Shown here: piece after piece, positions 1 to 6,898 of the stretch | How the letters are laid out: each line of letters begins with the position of its first letter | How positions within the stretch are numbered: the stretch's first letter is position 1 | Source: Dyadobacter sp. CY356 | Lineage (GTDB): Bacteria; Bacteroidota; Bacteroidia; Cytophagales; Spirosomataceae | Length of the DNA: 64,000 bases | Assembly: GCF_021440195.1 (NCBI RefSeq) | Contig: NZ_JAJTSZ010000002.1 | Location: 372,001 to 436,000 of the forward strand | Direction: 5' to 3' | The notes under the pieces: model-generated | Seen by the model: the letters and a program-made list of their open reading frames with translations, nothing else | The model's database searches: none | What the model was told of the DNA's origin: nothing | Position numbers and translations under genes: made by a program

Positions 1-2
1 TT

Positions 3-971
3 TCACCAACCTACGAATTTTTGCTTGTGGCAAGAGTGGTAACCGGAATATTTGGAGGTGTAATGAGTTCCATCAGTTTCGCCATTATAACGGATCTCTT
101 TGCGATACAGGTCCGGGGACGGGTCATGGGTTTTGTTCAGATGGCATTTGCAAGCAGTCAGGTTCTGGGAATCCCTTTAGGCTTATTTTTGGCCAATACC
201 TACAACTGGCATGCGCCGTTTTTAATGATTGTTGGTCTCAGTATTGTCGTGGCATTATCGGTTTTTATTTACATGAAACCAATAGATGCCCATCTCAAAC
301 TACAAAAGACAGGTAACGCATTTACCCATTTAACCTCAATTTTCGCCCGGGCTAATTACCTTCGTGCCTTTTCAGCAACAACCTTATTAGCCACCGGAGG
401 ATTTATGCTGATGCCATTCGGAAGCGCATATGCTGTTCATAACCTGGGCATTGATATCAAACAATTACCATATTTATACATGATCACCGGCGTTTGTATG
501 CTGGTAGCCAGTCCGGTTATGGGCAAATTGAGTGATAAAATTGGCAAGTTCAAAATGTTTATCATCGGATCATCCATAACTTCGGTAATGACATTAATCT
601 ATTGCAACCTTGGTGTTACACCACTTTGGATCATCATTATCATCAACATCCTATTATTTGTAGGAATAAGTGGCCGGATGATCTCTGCAAGTGCTCTGAT
701 GACCGCCGTACCTGATATTCAGGATAGAGGCGCGTTTATGGGCATTAATGCTTCCATTCAGCAGATTGCAGGAGGTGTTGCCTCCATTATAGCCGGAATG
801 ATTGTCTCTGAAACCAGCACTGGTTACCTCAATAACTATGGATTATTAGGCAATGTCGTAGTGGTGGCTGTCGTTCTGACCGTATTTTTGATGTTTAATT
901 TATATAAGTTTATTTCTAAAAAAGAACAAATCAATTTACAGACAACACCATCGGCTCAGGAAGTAATTTGA
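3..971 (+). CDS. MFS transporter, C-terminal part (5' end outside window)
   Basis: Inner-membrane major facilitator superfamily transporter, substrate not predictable. The reading frame is open to the left edge of the window, so the N-terminus is missing; about 320 residues are visible where the family usually has near 400. Long hydrophobic segments alternate with short loops, and GKLSDKIGKFKM near the middle fits the loop repeat between helices 8 and 9. An apparent start at position 21 is a TTG inside the gene and not the true start. The gene ends before a hairpin terminator and appears unrelated to the par genes that follow. Confidence 0.85.
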   Translation, partial: SPTYEFLLVARVVTGIFGGVMSSISFAIITDLFAIQVRGRVMGFVQMAFASSQVLGIPLGLFLANTYNWHAPFLMIVGLSIVVALSVFIYMKPIDAHLKLQKTGNAFTHLTSIFARANYLRAFSATTLLATGGFMLMPFGSAYAVHNLGIDIKQLPYLYMITGVCMLVASPVMGKLSDKIGKFKMFIIGSSITSVMTLIYCNLGVTPLWIIIIINILLFVGISGRMISASALMTAVPDIQDRGAFMGINASIQQIAGGVASIIAGMIVSETSTGYLNNYGLLGNVVVVAVVLTVFLMFNLYKFISKKEQINLQTTPSAQEVI

Positions 972-1020
972 TCCATTCGAATTTTTACAAAGAAATTATA
1001 ATGATTTCACAGACAAGAAG

Positions 1021-1045
1021 ACCTTCCAATCCGGGAGGTTTTTTT
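1021..1045 (+). terminator. Rho-independent terminator after the MFS gene
   Basis: ACCTTCC (1021-1027) pairs with GGGAGGT (1033-1039), one G-T wobble, loop of 5, followed by a run of seven T. It lies about 50 bp after the MFS stop codon and separates that gene from the par cassette. Confidence 0.7.
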
Positions 1046-1121
1046 ATTTCCGTTTGAGATCCCTATTATTTAGACATTGAAATTCAGTGACTTATAAAAA
1101 TATAAAATAATAGTTGAAATT

Positions 1122-1267
1122 ACTTTTAATATTTTAAATACTTTTAATTAATATTGATCTTTAAATTCTTATTATTTTATATTATTAGTTCTATGAATAT
1201 TTTCCGTTTATTTACAAATCAGACAGATCATTCATTTGTAACTTTTAATACATATAATACTTTTAAA
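1122..1267. repeat. Four ACTTTTAA repeats in two pairs with 18-bp period, upstream of parA
   Basis: ACTTTTAA occurs at 1122, 1140, 1241 and 1259. Within each pair the copies start exactly 18 bp apart, and the two 18-bp units (1122-1139 and 1241-1258) agree at 14 of 18 positions. The last copy runs into the parA start codon at 1267. The region is very AT-rich, which raises the chance of coincidence. Partner proteins of small ParA ATPases of the ribbon-helix-helix type bind short spaced repeats of this size, so these may be operator and/or centromere sites; this role is inferred. Confidence 0.45.
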
Positions 1268-2031
1268 TGAAAATCATCAGTATTGTCAACAACAAAGGTG
1301 GTGTTGGAAAAACTACTTCCGCACAAAGTATTGCAGCAGGTCTTGCTAAATTTGCCAATGCACGTGTGTTGGTAATTGACCTGGATGCCCAGGCCAGTTT
1401 GACAAAAAGTTTTGGAATTGTTCACAGTGGTTTAAAGAAAGACAGCGGTTCTTTTATTACCGGAGAATATGCTTTCGAGGAGATCGTTAAAAAGGTTGGG
1501 GACGTCGATATTCTACCTGGTTCGGCCGAGATGAGCCATAAGGAAGATACCATCAAGTCGGCACCGATATTCCCGTTCAATTTGAAAATTGCGCTGGAAA
1601 AAGTGAAAGACAAATACGATTTCGTGATCATTGATTGCCCGCCCGCACTGAATGGAAATACAAGGATGGCGCTGGTTTCGTGCCATCAATATTACGTACC
1701 TCTTCAGGCCGAATTTCTTAGTTATGAAGGTTTAAGAAACTTCCTTGTATACTCGGCTGAAATTAAAAAAATCAGTCCGACAACAAACCTTGGCGGTGTG
1801 TTCGCAACACGGTATAATCCTAAAATAAGAAAGAAGATCAGCCACGAACTGATCAGCGCTACAAAGGAGCAACTTGGTGACGTGTTTATGAATAGCTATA
1901 TTCGTGATAATATTGCCTTATCTGAAGCGCAGGCTAACGGTACCAATATTTTTGATTACGCTCCGGATAGCAATGGTGCAGAAGATTATTATAAATTAAC
2001 GAAGGAAATTCTCGAACGTATAAACAACTAA
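1267..2031 (+). CDS. parA: ParA family partition ATPase
   Basis: Cytoplasmic Walker-type ATPase of the ParA/Soj/MinD superfamily that moves DNA or protein cargo by ATP-dependent binding to the nucleoid. A deviant Walker A KGGVGKTT lies at residues 10-17, Walker A' DLDAQ at 38-42 and Walker B VIIDCPP at 120-126. With 254 residues and no N-terminal helix-turn-helix it resembles the short ParA class seen on plasmids (type Ib) as well as orphan chromosomal ParA. A small DNA-binding-like gene follows after 3 bp, so the two are probably co-transcribed. Four spaced ACTTTTAA repeats lie directly upstream. Whether it partitions DNA or positions another cargo cannot be told from sequence. Confidence 0.9.
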   Translation: MKIISIVNNKGGVGKTTSAQSIAAGLAKFANARVLVIDLDAQASLTKSFGIVHSGLKKDSGSFITGEYAFEEIVKKVGDVDILPGSAEMSHKEDTIKSAPIFPFNLKIALEKVKDKYDFVIIDCPPALNGNTRMALVSCHQYYVPLQAEFLSYEGLRNFLVYSAEIKKISPTTNLGGVFATRYNPKIRKKISHELISATKEQLGDVFMNSYIRDNIALSEAQANGTNIFDYAPDSNGAEDYYKLTKEILERINN

Positions 2032-2034
2032 AAT

Positions 2035-2337
2035 ATGGCAAAGGAAAGGAAATTTGATTTCGCACCTCTACCCATTGTCTCTGACATCAACGACGATATT
2101 GAAGTTAATTCATCACAAACCGAAAGTAACGGCGTAGCGACCAAGGTCACATTTGACTGCGATTATACGCTATTGGAAAAAATGAAGGATTATGGTTACT
2201 GGGAAGGCCTCACGCAAAAAGATATTATTCTTGAAGCTTTAACCCGATATTTTGATGCAGCTGAAATAAGGCCACGTCCTGATAAAATTCGAAATAAAAC
2301 CAAAGTGGGCCGTAAACCTAAATCATTGGTTAATTAA
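2035..2337 (+). CDS. Small ribbon-helix-helix-like protein, putative ParA partner
   Basis: Protein of 100 residues starting 3 bp after parA. Residues about 37-72 read as a beta strand (KVTFDCD) followed by two helices (YTLLEKMKDYG and TQKDIILEALTRYF), the pattern of MetJ/Arc/CopG DNA-binding domains. The first 35 residues are acidic and probably disordered, the C-terminus is basic with GRKPK. A disordered arm plus ribbon-helix-helix domain behind a short ParA is the usual make-up of a type Ib centromere-binding protein (ParG, omega). I infer that role from context; it is not recognisable as ParB/Spo0J. Confidence 0.6.
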   Translation: MAKERKFDFAPLPIVSDINDDIEVNSSQTESNGVATKVTFDCDYTLLEKMKDYGYWEGLTQKDIILEALTRYFDAAEIRPRPDKIRNKTKVGRKPKSLVN

Positions 2338-2341
2338 TAAA

Positions 2342-2384
2342 TTCTATTGAAGTATTTGCGGTGTCCGGAAATACTTCAATAGAA
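2342..2384. terminator. Perfect 16-bp inverted repeat between convergent genes
   Basis: TTCTATTGAAGTATTT (2342-2357) is exactly repeated in inverse at 2369-2384 with an 11-base GC-rich loop. It sits between the rightward par cassette and the leftward decarboxylase gene, so a shared terminator is most likely. The flanks are AT-rich but there is no clean T-run on the plus strand (TTTATTAA on the minus strand), so a protein-binding palindrome is an alternative. Confidence 0.55.
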
Positions 2385-2405
2385 AAAATTCATAGTCTAA
2401 ACATT

Positions 2406-3836
2406 TTATTGCGTTATATTAATCAATTCGAGAACTGCCTCCATCTCCTGAATCGCTATATCAACATCTTCTTTTGACGTTCGGAAATTTACAAAAGCAG
2501 CGCGCATGCAAGGATGTCCATCCAACATCGTAGGTGTCATGAAGACTTTTCCTCTTGCGTTTAAAATATTCAAAAATTCAGATGTTTTGTCATAATCCTT
2601 CAATGCAAAACATACTACATTCAGGTTTACCACGCCACATAATTTGAAATTTGCACTGGATTCCAGATAATTTGTTAGCATTTCTGCGCAGTGAATACTG
2701 TTTTCTACGATCCATTTAAAACCTTCCTTTCCATAGGCAGTTAAACTAAACCATGCTGGCAAGGCACGGAATCTGCGCGAATTCTCGGGCAGGAAATTAA
2801 GATATGAAAAGTTTACTTTGGGATCTCCCAGGTACGGTGCGTTTGAGTTTTGATAAGTTTGCATCTGAAGCTTTTGATGCTTTTTTCTGGTGAGAAAAAT
2901 GGCACTGTCGTATGGCACATTCATCCATTTGTGACAGTCAATGGTTATGCTATCTGCGTTTTCCCAGCCTTTCAACAAATGATGATGCTTATCCGAACAC
3001 GCAGCAAAAGCTCCAAAAGCAGCATCAACATGCATCCAGAATCCGTATTTTTCTTTCAAAACAGAGATCGCCTGAAAATCGTCAAAGTCAACTGTATTGA
3101 CTGTTCCGGCACTACAATTTATAATGACAGACTTTCCTGAAAACTTAACCAATTTCTCTTCAAGATCGATAATATCAATCCTCTCTCTTTCAGGATCTGT
3201 CTTAATTCTGATGAAATTGTTACTTCCAAAACCAAGCATTGAAAGCGATTTAATAACCGAAGAATGTGGTGTTGCGGCCAAAACAACAGTTTCGCCCGTC
3301 ATTCCTTCTCTTGCAACGTCCACGCCTGACTGGATACCTGCCCACTGCCTGGCAACACCCAGACAGGTAAAATTTGACATCGTGGCGCCAGAAACAAAAC
3401 CACCGTTGAACTGATCTGGCAACCCAAATAATTCTATCATTAATCTGATCGTCTGCAACTCAACAATAGCGGAAATATCACCACTCCCATTGGCACTTTG
3501 CGTGTTTTGGTCGAAAACCGAAGTCAGCCAGTCACCCGCCAGTGCCGCGGGTGTAACGCCACCTACTACATATCCCCAATATCGTGGTCCGGCACTGGAC
3601 ACCATAAGTTTCCTGAAATGCTTATTAAACAAGCCCAGAGCCCCGCTTGCTCCAACGCCACCATCTGTTAGCGGGAAAAAATCTGCATTTTGATCGGTAT
3701 GACTTGTTGGAATTTCACCAATATCATTCAGAAAGGAAATACTGTTTTTATGTATTTCTTCTAAAATAGATGAAAAGTTATCAAGATCATTTTTTAAAAT
3801 TTCATTCATTGAATTAGTTATAATGCGCCCGGACAA
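2406..3836 (-). CDS. Group II pyridoxal-dependent decarboxylase-like protein
   Basis: Cytoplasmic PLP enzyme of the aromatic-L-amino-acid/glutamate decarboxylase fold type I group, 476 residues, the usual length. The PLP lysine is K303 in DCHKWMNVPYD; HVDAAFGAF holds the aspartate that contacts the pyridine nitrogen, and ATPHSSVIKS the ring-stacking histidine. The amino acid substrate is not predictable. Its 5' end overlaps the preceding NTF2-like gene by 23 bp, so it is the last gene of a leftward operon with that gene, a GNAT and a DinB-like gene. A MocR regulator, itself a PLP protein, diverges from the head of the operon. Confidence 0.88.
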   Translation of the reverse strand: MSGRIITNSMNEILKNDLDNFSSILEEIHKNSISFLNDIGEIPTSHTDQNADFFPLTDGGVGASGALGLFNKHFRKLMVSSAGPRYWGYVVGGVTPAALAGDWLTSVFDQNTQSANGSGDISAIVELQTIRLMIELFGLPDQFNGGFVSGATMSNFTCLGVARQWAGIQSGVDVAREGMTGETVVLAATPHSSVIKSLSMLGFGSNNFIRIKTDPERERIDIIDLEEKLVKFSGKSVIINCSAGTVNTVDFDDFQAISVLKEKYGFWMHVDAAFGAFAACSDKHHHLLKGWENADSITIDCHKWMNVPYDSAIFLTRKKHQKLQMQTYQNSNAPYLGDPKVNFSYLNFLPENSRRFRALPAWFSLTAYGKEGFKWIVENSIHCAEMLTNYLESSANFKLCGVVNLNVVCFALKDYDKTSEFLNILNARGKVFMTPTMLDGHPCMRAAFVNFRTSKEDVDIAIQEMEAVLELINITQ

Positions 3837-4161
3837 AATTTATTTTTCCGTCCTTATCAAACTGCATAAATTCAGCCGATTTTTTATTGTTTACGCTTGT
3901 GTAAAAAAGTATCAGAGATTCAGTACCTATCAGGATTTCATGGAGATTGAAAAAGAGATCAGGATAAAGCCCAAGTGCCTTTGTGAAATAATCCCTTAAA
4001 GTGTTTTTATCTTTAATAACACCTTCTGAGTTTGTGCCAAGTTGTTTGATGATAGGTGAATAAAATTCTATATCCTCGGCATAATGACTTAAAATTTTTT
4101 CTATGTCATGGTCATTCCAGGCTTCTATCCACTCACTGGAAAATTGTTTCATATCAATCAT
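3814..4161 (-). CDS. NTF2-like (SnoaL-type) domain protein
   Basis: Protein of 115 residues with the cone-shaped alpha/beta fold of the NTF2/SnoaL superfamily, seen from WIEAWNDHDIEKILSHYAED at the N-terminus followed by alternating strands (LILFYTSV, FVRAHYN). Members are small enzymes or ligand-binding proteins acting on hydrophobic or polyketide-like molecules; here no function can be assigned. Start ATGA overlaps the GNAT stop by 4 bp and the 3' end overlaps the decarboxylase start, indicating translational coupling. A start three codons later (ATG at 4152) is also possible. Confidence 0.75.
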   Translation of the reverse strand: MIDMKQFSSEWIEAWNDHDIEKILSHYAEDIEFYSPIIKQLGTNSEGVIKDKNTLRDYFTKALGLYPDLFFNLHEILIGTESLILFYTSVNNKKSAEFMQFDKDGKINFVRAHYN

Positions 4162-4637
4162 AAAATTCTATTTATTTGTGTTTGTAGAACCAACTCCATC
4201 TTAATATCTGCCCTCTTATATAAACCCGGTTCCAGTGGAATTTCTGTGAAACCCATTTTCAGGTACATTGCAATAGCCGGTTTCAACTGTTTGCTTGAAT
4301 ACAGGATCAGTTTTGTAGCGTTCATATTTCTAGCTATTTCAACAATTGCATTACACAAAAGTTTACCTGTCCCTAAACCTCTTACGTCTTTTCGGACAGC
4401 CATTTTGGCCATTTCAAAAATACCAGGTTCCACAAATTTCAAAGCGACTGTCCCCACAATCTCCCCTTCATTTTCAGCAAAGATAATTCGACCGCCTTCC
4501 TTTAAAACTGCTTCTTCCGGATTATCAAAAGCATATTGATCAAACGGCTCGACGGTAAAATATTCTTCAAGCCAGCTTAGGTTGAGGTCTCTGAAATACA
4601 CCTGATATTCAGGTTGATAATTAATTATTTTCATCAA
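4158..4637 (-). CDS. GNAT family N-acetyltransferase
   Basis: Acetyl-CoA dependent transferase of 159 residues. The acetyl-CoA loop motif is seen in MAVRKDVRGLGTGKLL (about residues 80-95, the R/Q-x-x-G-x-G/A pattern) and the following helix; EPGIFEMAKM is the preceding strand. The substrate is unknown. It overlaps the upstream DinB-like gene by 17 bp and the downstream NTF2-like gene by 4 bp, so it is inside the leftward operon. Two adjacent ATG codons are available for the start (4637 and 4634). Confidence 0.85.
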   Translation of the reverse strand: MMKIINYQPEYQVYFRDLNLSWLEEYFTVEPFDQYAFDNPEEAVLKEGGRIIFAENEGEIVGTVALKFVEPGIFEMAKMAVRKDVRGLGTGKLLCNAIVEIARNMNATKLILYSSKQLKPAIAMYLKMGFTEIPLEPGLYKRADIKMELVLQTQINRIL

Positions 4638-5091
4638 ACTTATTATGGATAATTCTTTGATGATAATTTATCTGGCCGGTATGATAAGCAAGGTGCGCCG
4701 AAAGATGAGATAAAACAAGCCTGACACTTTGTGGATTATGAATGGATAAAATATCCTGTGGATATTCCGCTGCAAGCTGACCATCAGTAAGTTTCATTAG
4801 TGATTCTGTTATTATTTCAAACAAATAATCTAACTCTTCCAGCAACTGCGACTTCGAGAACAGCCTGGAAGAAAACTCCGCTTCCCTATCCCGGACGTAA
4901 GGAAAATGACCAAGTGCCAATCCAATATAAGTCCTGAGATTACCGATCAGATGCTGGCAAATATTTCCACCAGAATTAATTGTTCCCGGAATTTTAACCC
5001 AAAGTTTATCCTCATCATTGTATGCGGCAATCTCATCCCTGAGTTTTTTCAGATCCCTTTGATAAAGAAAAGTATAATCGTCAATATCCAT
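4621..5091 (-). CDS. DinB-like four-helix protein
   Basis: Protein of 156 residues resembling the DinB/DUF1572-like metal-binding four-helix bundle family. Histidines suited to metal binding stand at QHLIGNLRTY (about residue 46) and in the C-terminal HLSAHLAYHTGQI. The family includes thiol-dependent transferases and many uncharacterised proteins; thus no exact function is offered. It is the first gene of the leftward operon ending with the PLP decarboxylase, and its start lies 116 bp from the divergent MocR-type gene. Confidence 0.75.
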   Translation of the reverse strand: MDIDDYTFLYQRDLKKLRDEIAAYNDEDKLWVKIPGTINSGGNICQHLIGNLRTYIGLALGHFPYVRDREAEFSSRLFSKSQLLEELDYLFEIITESLMKLTDGQLAAEYPQDILSIHNPQSVRLVLSHLSAHLAYHTGQINYHQRIIHNKFDENN

Positions 5092-5143
5092 AATTTATTT
5101 CTTTCAAATGATTTTACAAAATTTCAGCATTAATCCATCACAA

Positions 5144-5181
5144 AACAGATTCAGTTTTTTATATTAGCTGCATAACAGATT
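5144..5181. promoter_or_regulatory. Direct repeat AACAGATT with 30-bp spacing in the divergent promoter region
   Basis: AACAGATT is present at 5144-5151 and again at 5174-5181, in the same orientation and exactly 30 bp apart, in the 116-bp region between the DinB-like gene and the MocR-type regulator. MocR regulators such as GabR bind two direct repeats a few helical turns apart, so this pair is a candidate binding site for the adjacent regulator. The assignment is inferred from spacing and position only. Confidence 0.4.
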
Positions 5182-5207
5182 GTTATTTTTTTTTATTCAG
5201 CAGCAAA

Positions 5208-6644
5208 TTGGACAATCCCATAGTAAAAGAAGAATTTTTATACGCTCAAATCGCAGATCGGTTTGAAAGTCAGATTCAAAACAATATACTAAAAACAGGT
5301 GACAAGCTACTGTCCGTCCGGGCACTTAGCAGAGAACAGGGAATCAGTATCAGTACGGCTTTTAAGGCATACATTGAACTTGAAAATAAAGGATATATAG
5401 AAGCAAGAGCAAAATCCGGCTACTTTGTCCGTTATAATCCTGCAAAAATCCTGAAACCTCAGCATACTCCAAAAACCGAAACCAATTTTGAAAATATCGG
5501 CCTGGACGAAATGCTCAAAATGGTTTACAAAACAATGAGCCAGGAAGGAGTAGTAAAACTTTCGCAGGCTGTACCATCGGAGGAATTGATTCCCATGGCC
5601 AAATTATCCAAAGTCATGATGGAAGCCATCCGGAAAAGCCCGACGAGCTGCACCGGATATGAAGAGATCCAGGGCAATAGCACTTTAAGAAAGCAGGTGG
5701 CAAAACATGCTTTCAGCTGGAATGGAAATATTACAGAAAATGAAGTTGTGACTACGCAAGGATGCATGGAAGCACTCGTTTTTTGCCTGAAAGCAGTAAC
5801 AGAACCGGGCGACACGGTGGCAATTGACAGTCCGACATATTTCGGCATTTTTAATGTGATGAAAAGTCTGGGATTAAAAGTACTTGAAATACCAACTGAT
5901 CCCGACACAGGTGCAGATCTTGAATACCTGGAAAAAGCAATAGAAAAAATTCAAGTGAAAGCCTGTCTTTTTGTGACCAATTTCGCCAATCCGCTTGGCG
6001 TCATTATGCCTGATAACCGTAAAAAACAACTTGTTGAACTACTGGCAAAAAATCAAATCCCACTTATTGAGGATGATATTTATGGGGAAATGTATTTTGG
6101 AAAAGCCAGACCTAAAACCTGCAAAAGTTTTGATAAGGAAGGTTTGGTAATGCTTTGTTCATCCGTTTCGAAAACGCTGGCCCCTGGTTACCGGGTTGGC
6201 TGGTGCATCCCGGGGAAGTTCATAGACAAAGTGATAAGTTTGAAACTTACACATTCCGTCTCCTCAGCGTCGCCAACACAAGCGGCAATAGGACTTTTCT
6301 TTGAAACAGGTCGCTATGATTTACATATGCGAAACATGAGAAAAGCGTTACATACTTCTTGTCTACGATATATTCAGGCCATTTCTGAATATTTCCCGGA
6401 TGATACAAAAGTGAGTCGGCCGCAAGGGGGTTATGTTTTATGGATTGAAATGAATAAAAAAGTGAATGGATTCGAGTTGTTCCAGAAAGCGATGAAGGAA
6501 AACATCAGTGTCTCGCCAGGGCAGATTTTCAGCACGGATGCGCGTTTTACAAATTATATTCGGATAAGTTTTGGAACACCTTATAATGAAGAAATAGAGA
6601 AAAGTCTGCAAAAATTGGGGAAACTGGTTGAAAGTATGATTTAG
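5208..6644 (+). CDS. MocR/PdxR-type regulator (GntR wHTH fused to aminotransferase-like domain)
   Basis: Transcription regulator of 478 residues. The N-terminal 75 residues form a GntR-type winged helix (YAQIADRFESQI and LSREQGISISTAFKAY); residues about 120-470 form a fold type I aminotransferase-like domain with the PLP lysine at K322 in SVSKTLAPGYRVGW. MocR proteins sense a PLP adduct or an amine/amino acid and usually control an adjacent divergent gene. Here the divergent operon ends with a PLP decarboxylase, which fits. The start is TTG; no ATG lies upstream in frame. The effector is unknown. Confidence 0.9.
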   Translation: MDNPIVKEEFLYAQIADRFESQIQNNILKTGDKLLSVRALSREQGISISTAFKAYIELENKGYIEARAKSGYFVRYNPAKILKPQHTPKTETNFENIGLDEMLKMVYKTMSQEGVVKLSQAVPSEELIPMAKLSKVMMEAIRKSPTSCTGYEEIQGNSTLRKQVAKHAFSWNGNITENEVVTTQGCMEALVFCLKAVTEPGDTVAIDSPTYFGIFNVMKSLGLKVLEIPTDPDTGADLEYLEKAIEKIQVKACLFVTNFANPLGVIMPDNRKKQLVELLAKNQIPLIEDDIYGEMYFGKARPKTCKSFDKEGLVMLCSSVSKTLAPGYRVGWCIPGKFIDKVISLKLTHSVSSASPTQAAIGLFFETGRYDLHMRNMRKALHTSCLRYIQAISEYFPDDTKVSRPQGGYVLWIEMNKKVNGFELFQKAMKENISVSPGQIFSTDARFTNYIRISFGTPYNEEIEKSLQKLGKLVESMI

Positions 6645-6812
6645 TAAATGAAAAATAAACGGGCATCAGAGCCGATATTTTTGTGAGCCAAAATACGTAA
6701 TGGTCTCAGAATAAAAATTTTACCCAATAAATCCTGGAAATTAAGCAACTGCAACAATAGTGCAACTATCTGATTTACAGTACTTGACACCCTGTTGCAC
6801 ATCTTTTGCCAG

Positions 6813-6820
6813 TATCTTTG
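6813..6820 (+). promoter_or_regulatory. Possible -7 element (TATCTTTG) for the metal ATPase gene
   Basis: TATCTTTG fits the TAnnTTTG -7 consensus of Bacteroidota, about 80 bp before the ATPase start. A TTG lies only 15 bp upstream, closer than the usual -33 spacing, so the assignment is weak. GTGCAAC (6760-6766) and its inverse GTTGCAC (6794-6800) flank the area and could be part of an operator. Confidence 0.3.
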
Positions 6821-6898
6821 TGTATCCTAATAAACCACGCACCCATACTTGAAATATTATCAAAGGAATTAACAATTTATTTGATCAGGATCTGACCC

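Noticed and set aside
21-971. MFS gene starting at position 21
   Set aside because: The frame is open to the window edge; the M is read from a TTG within the gene.
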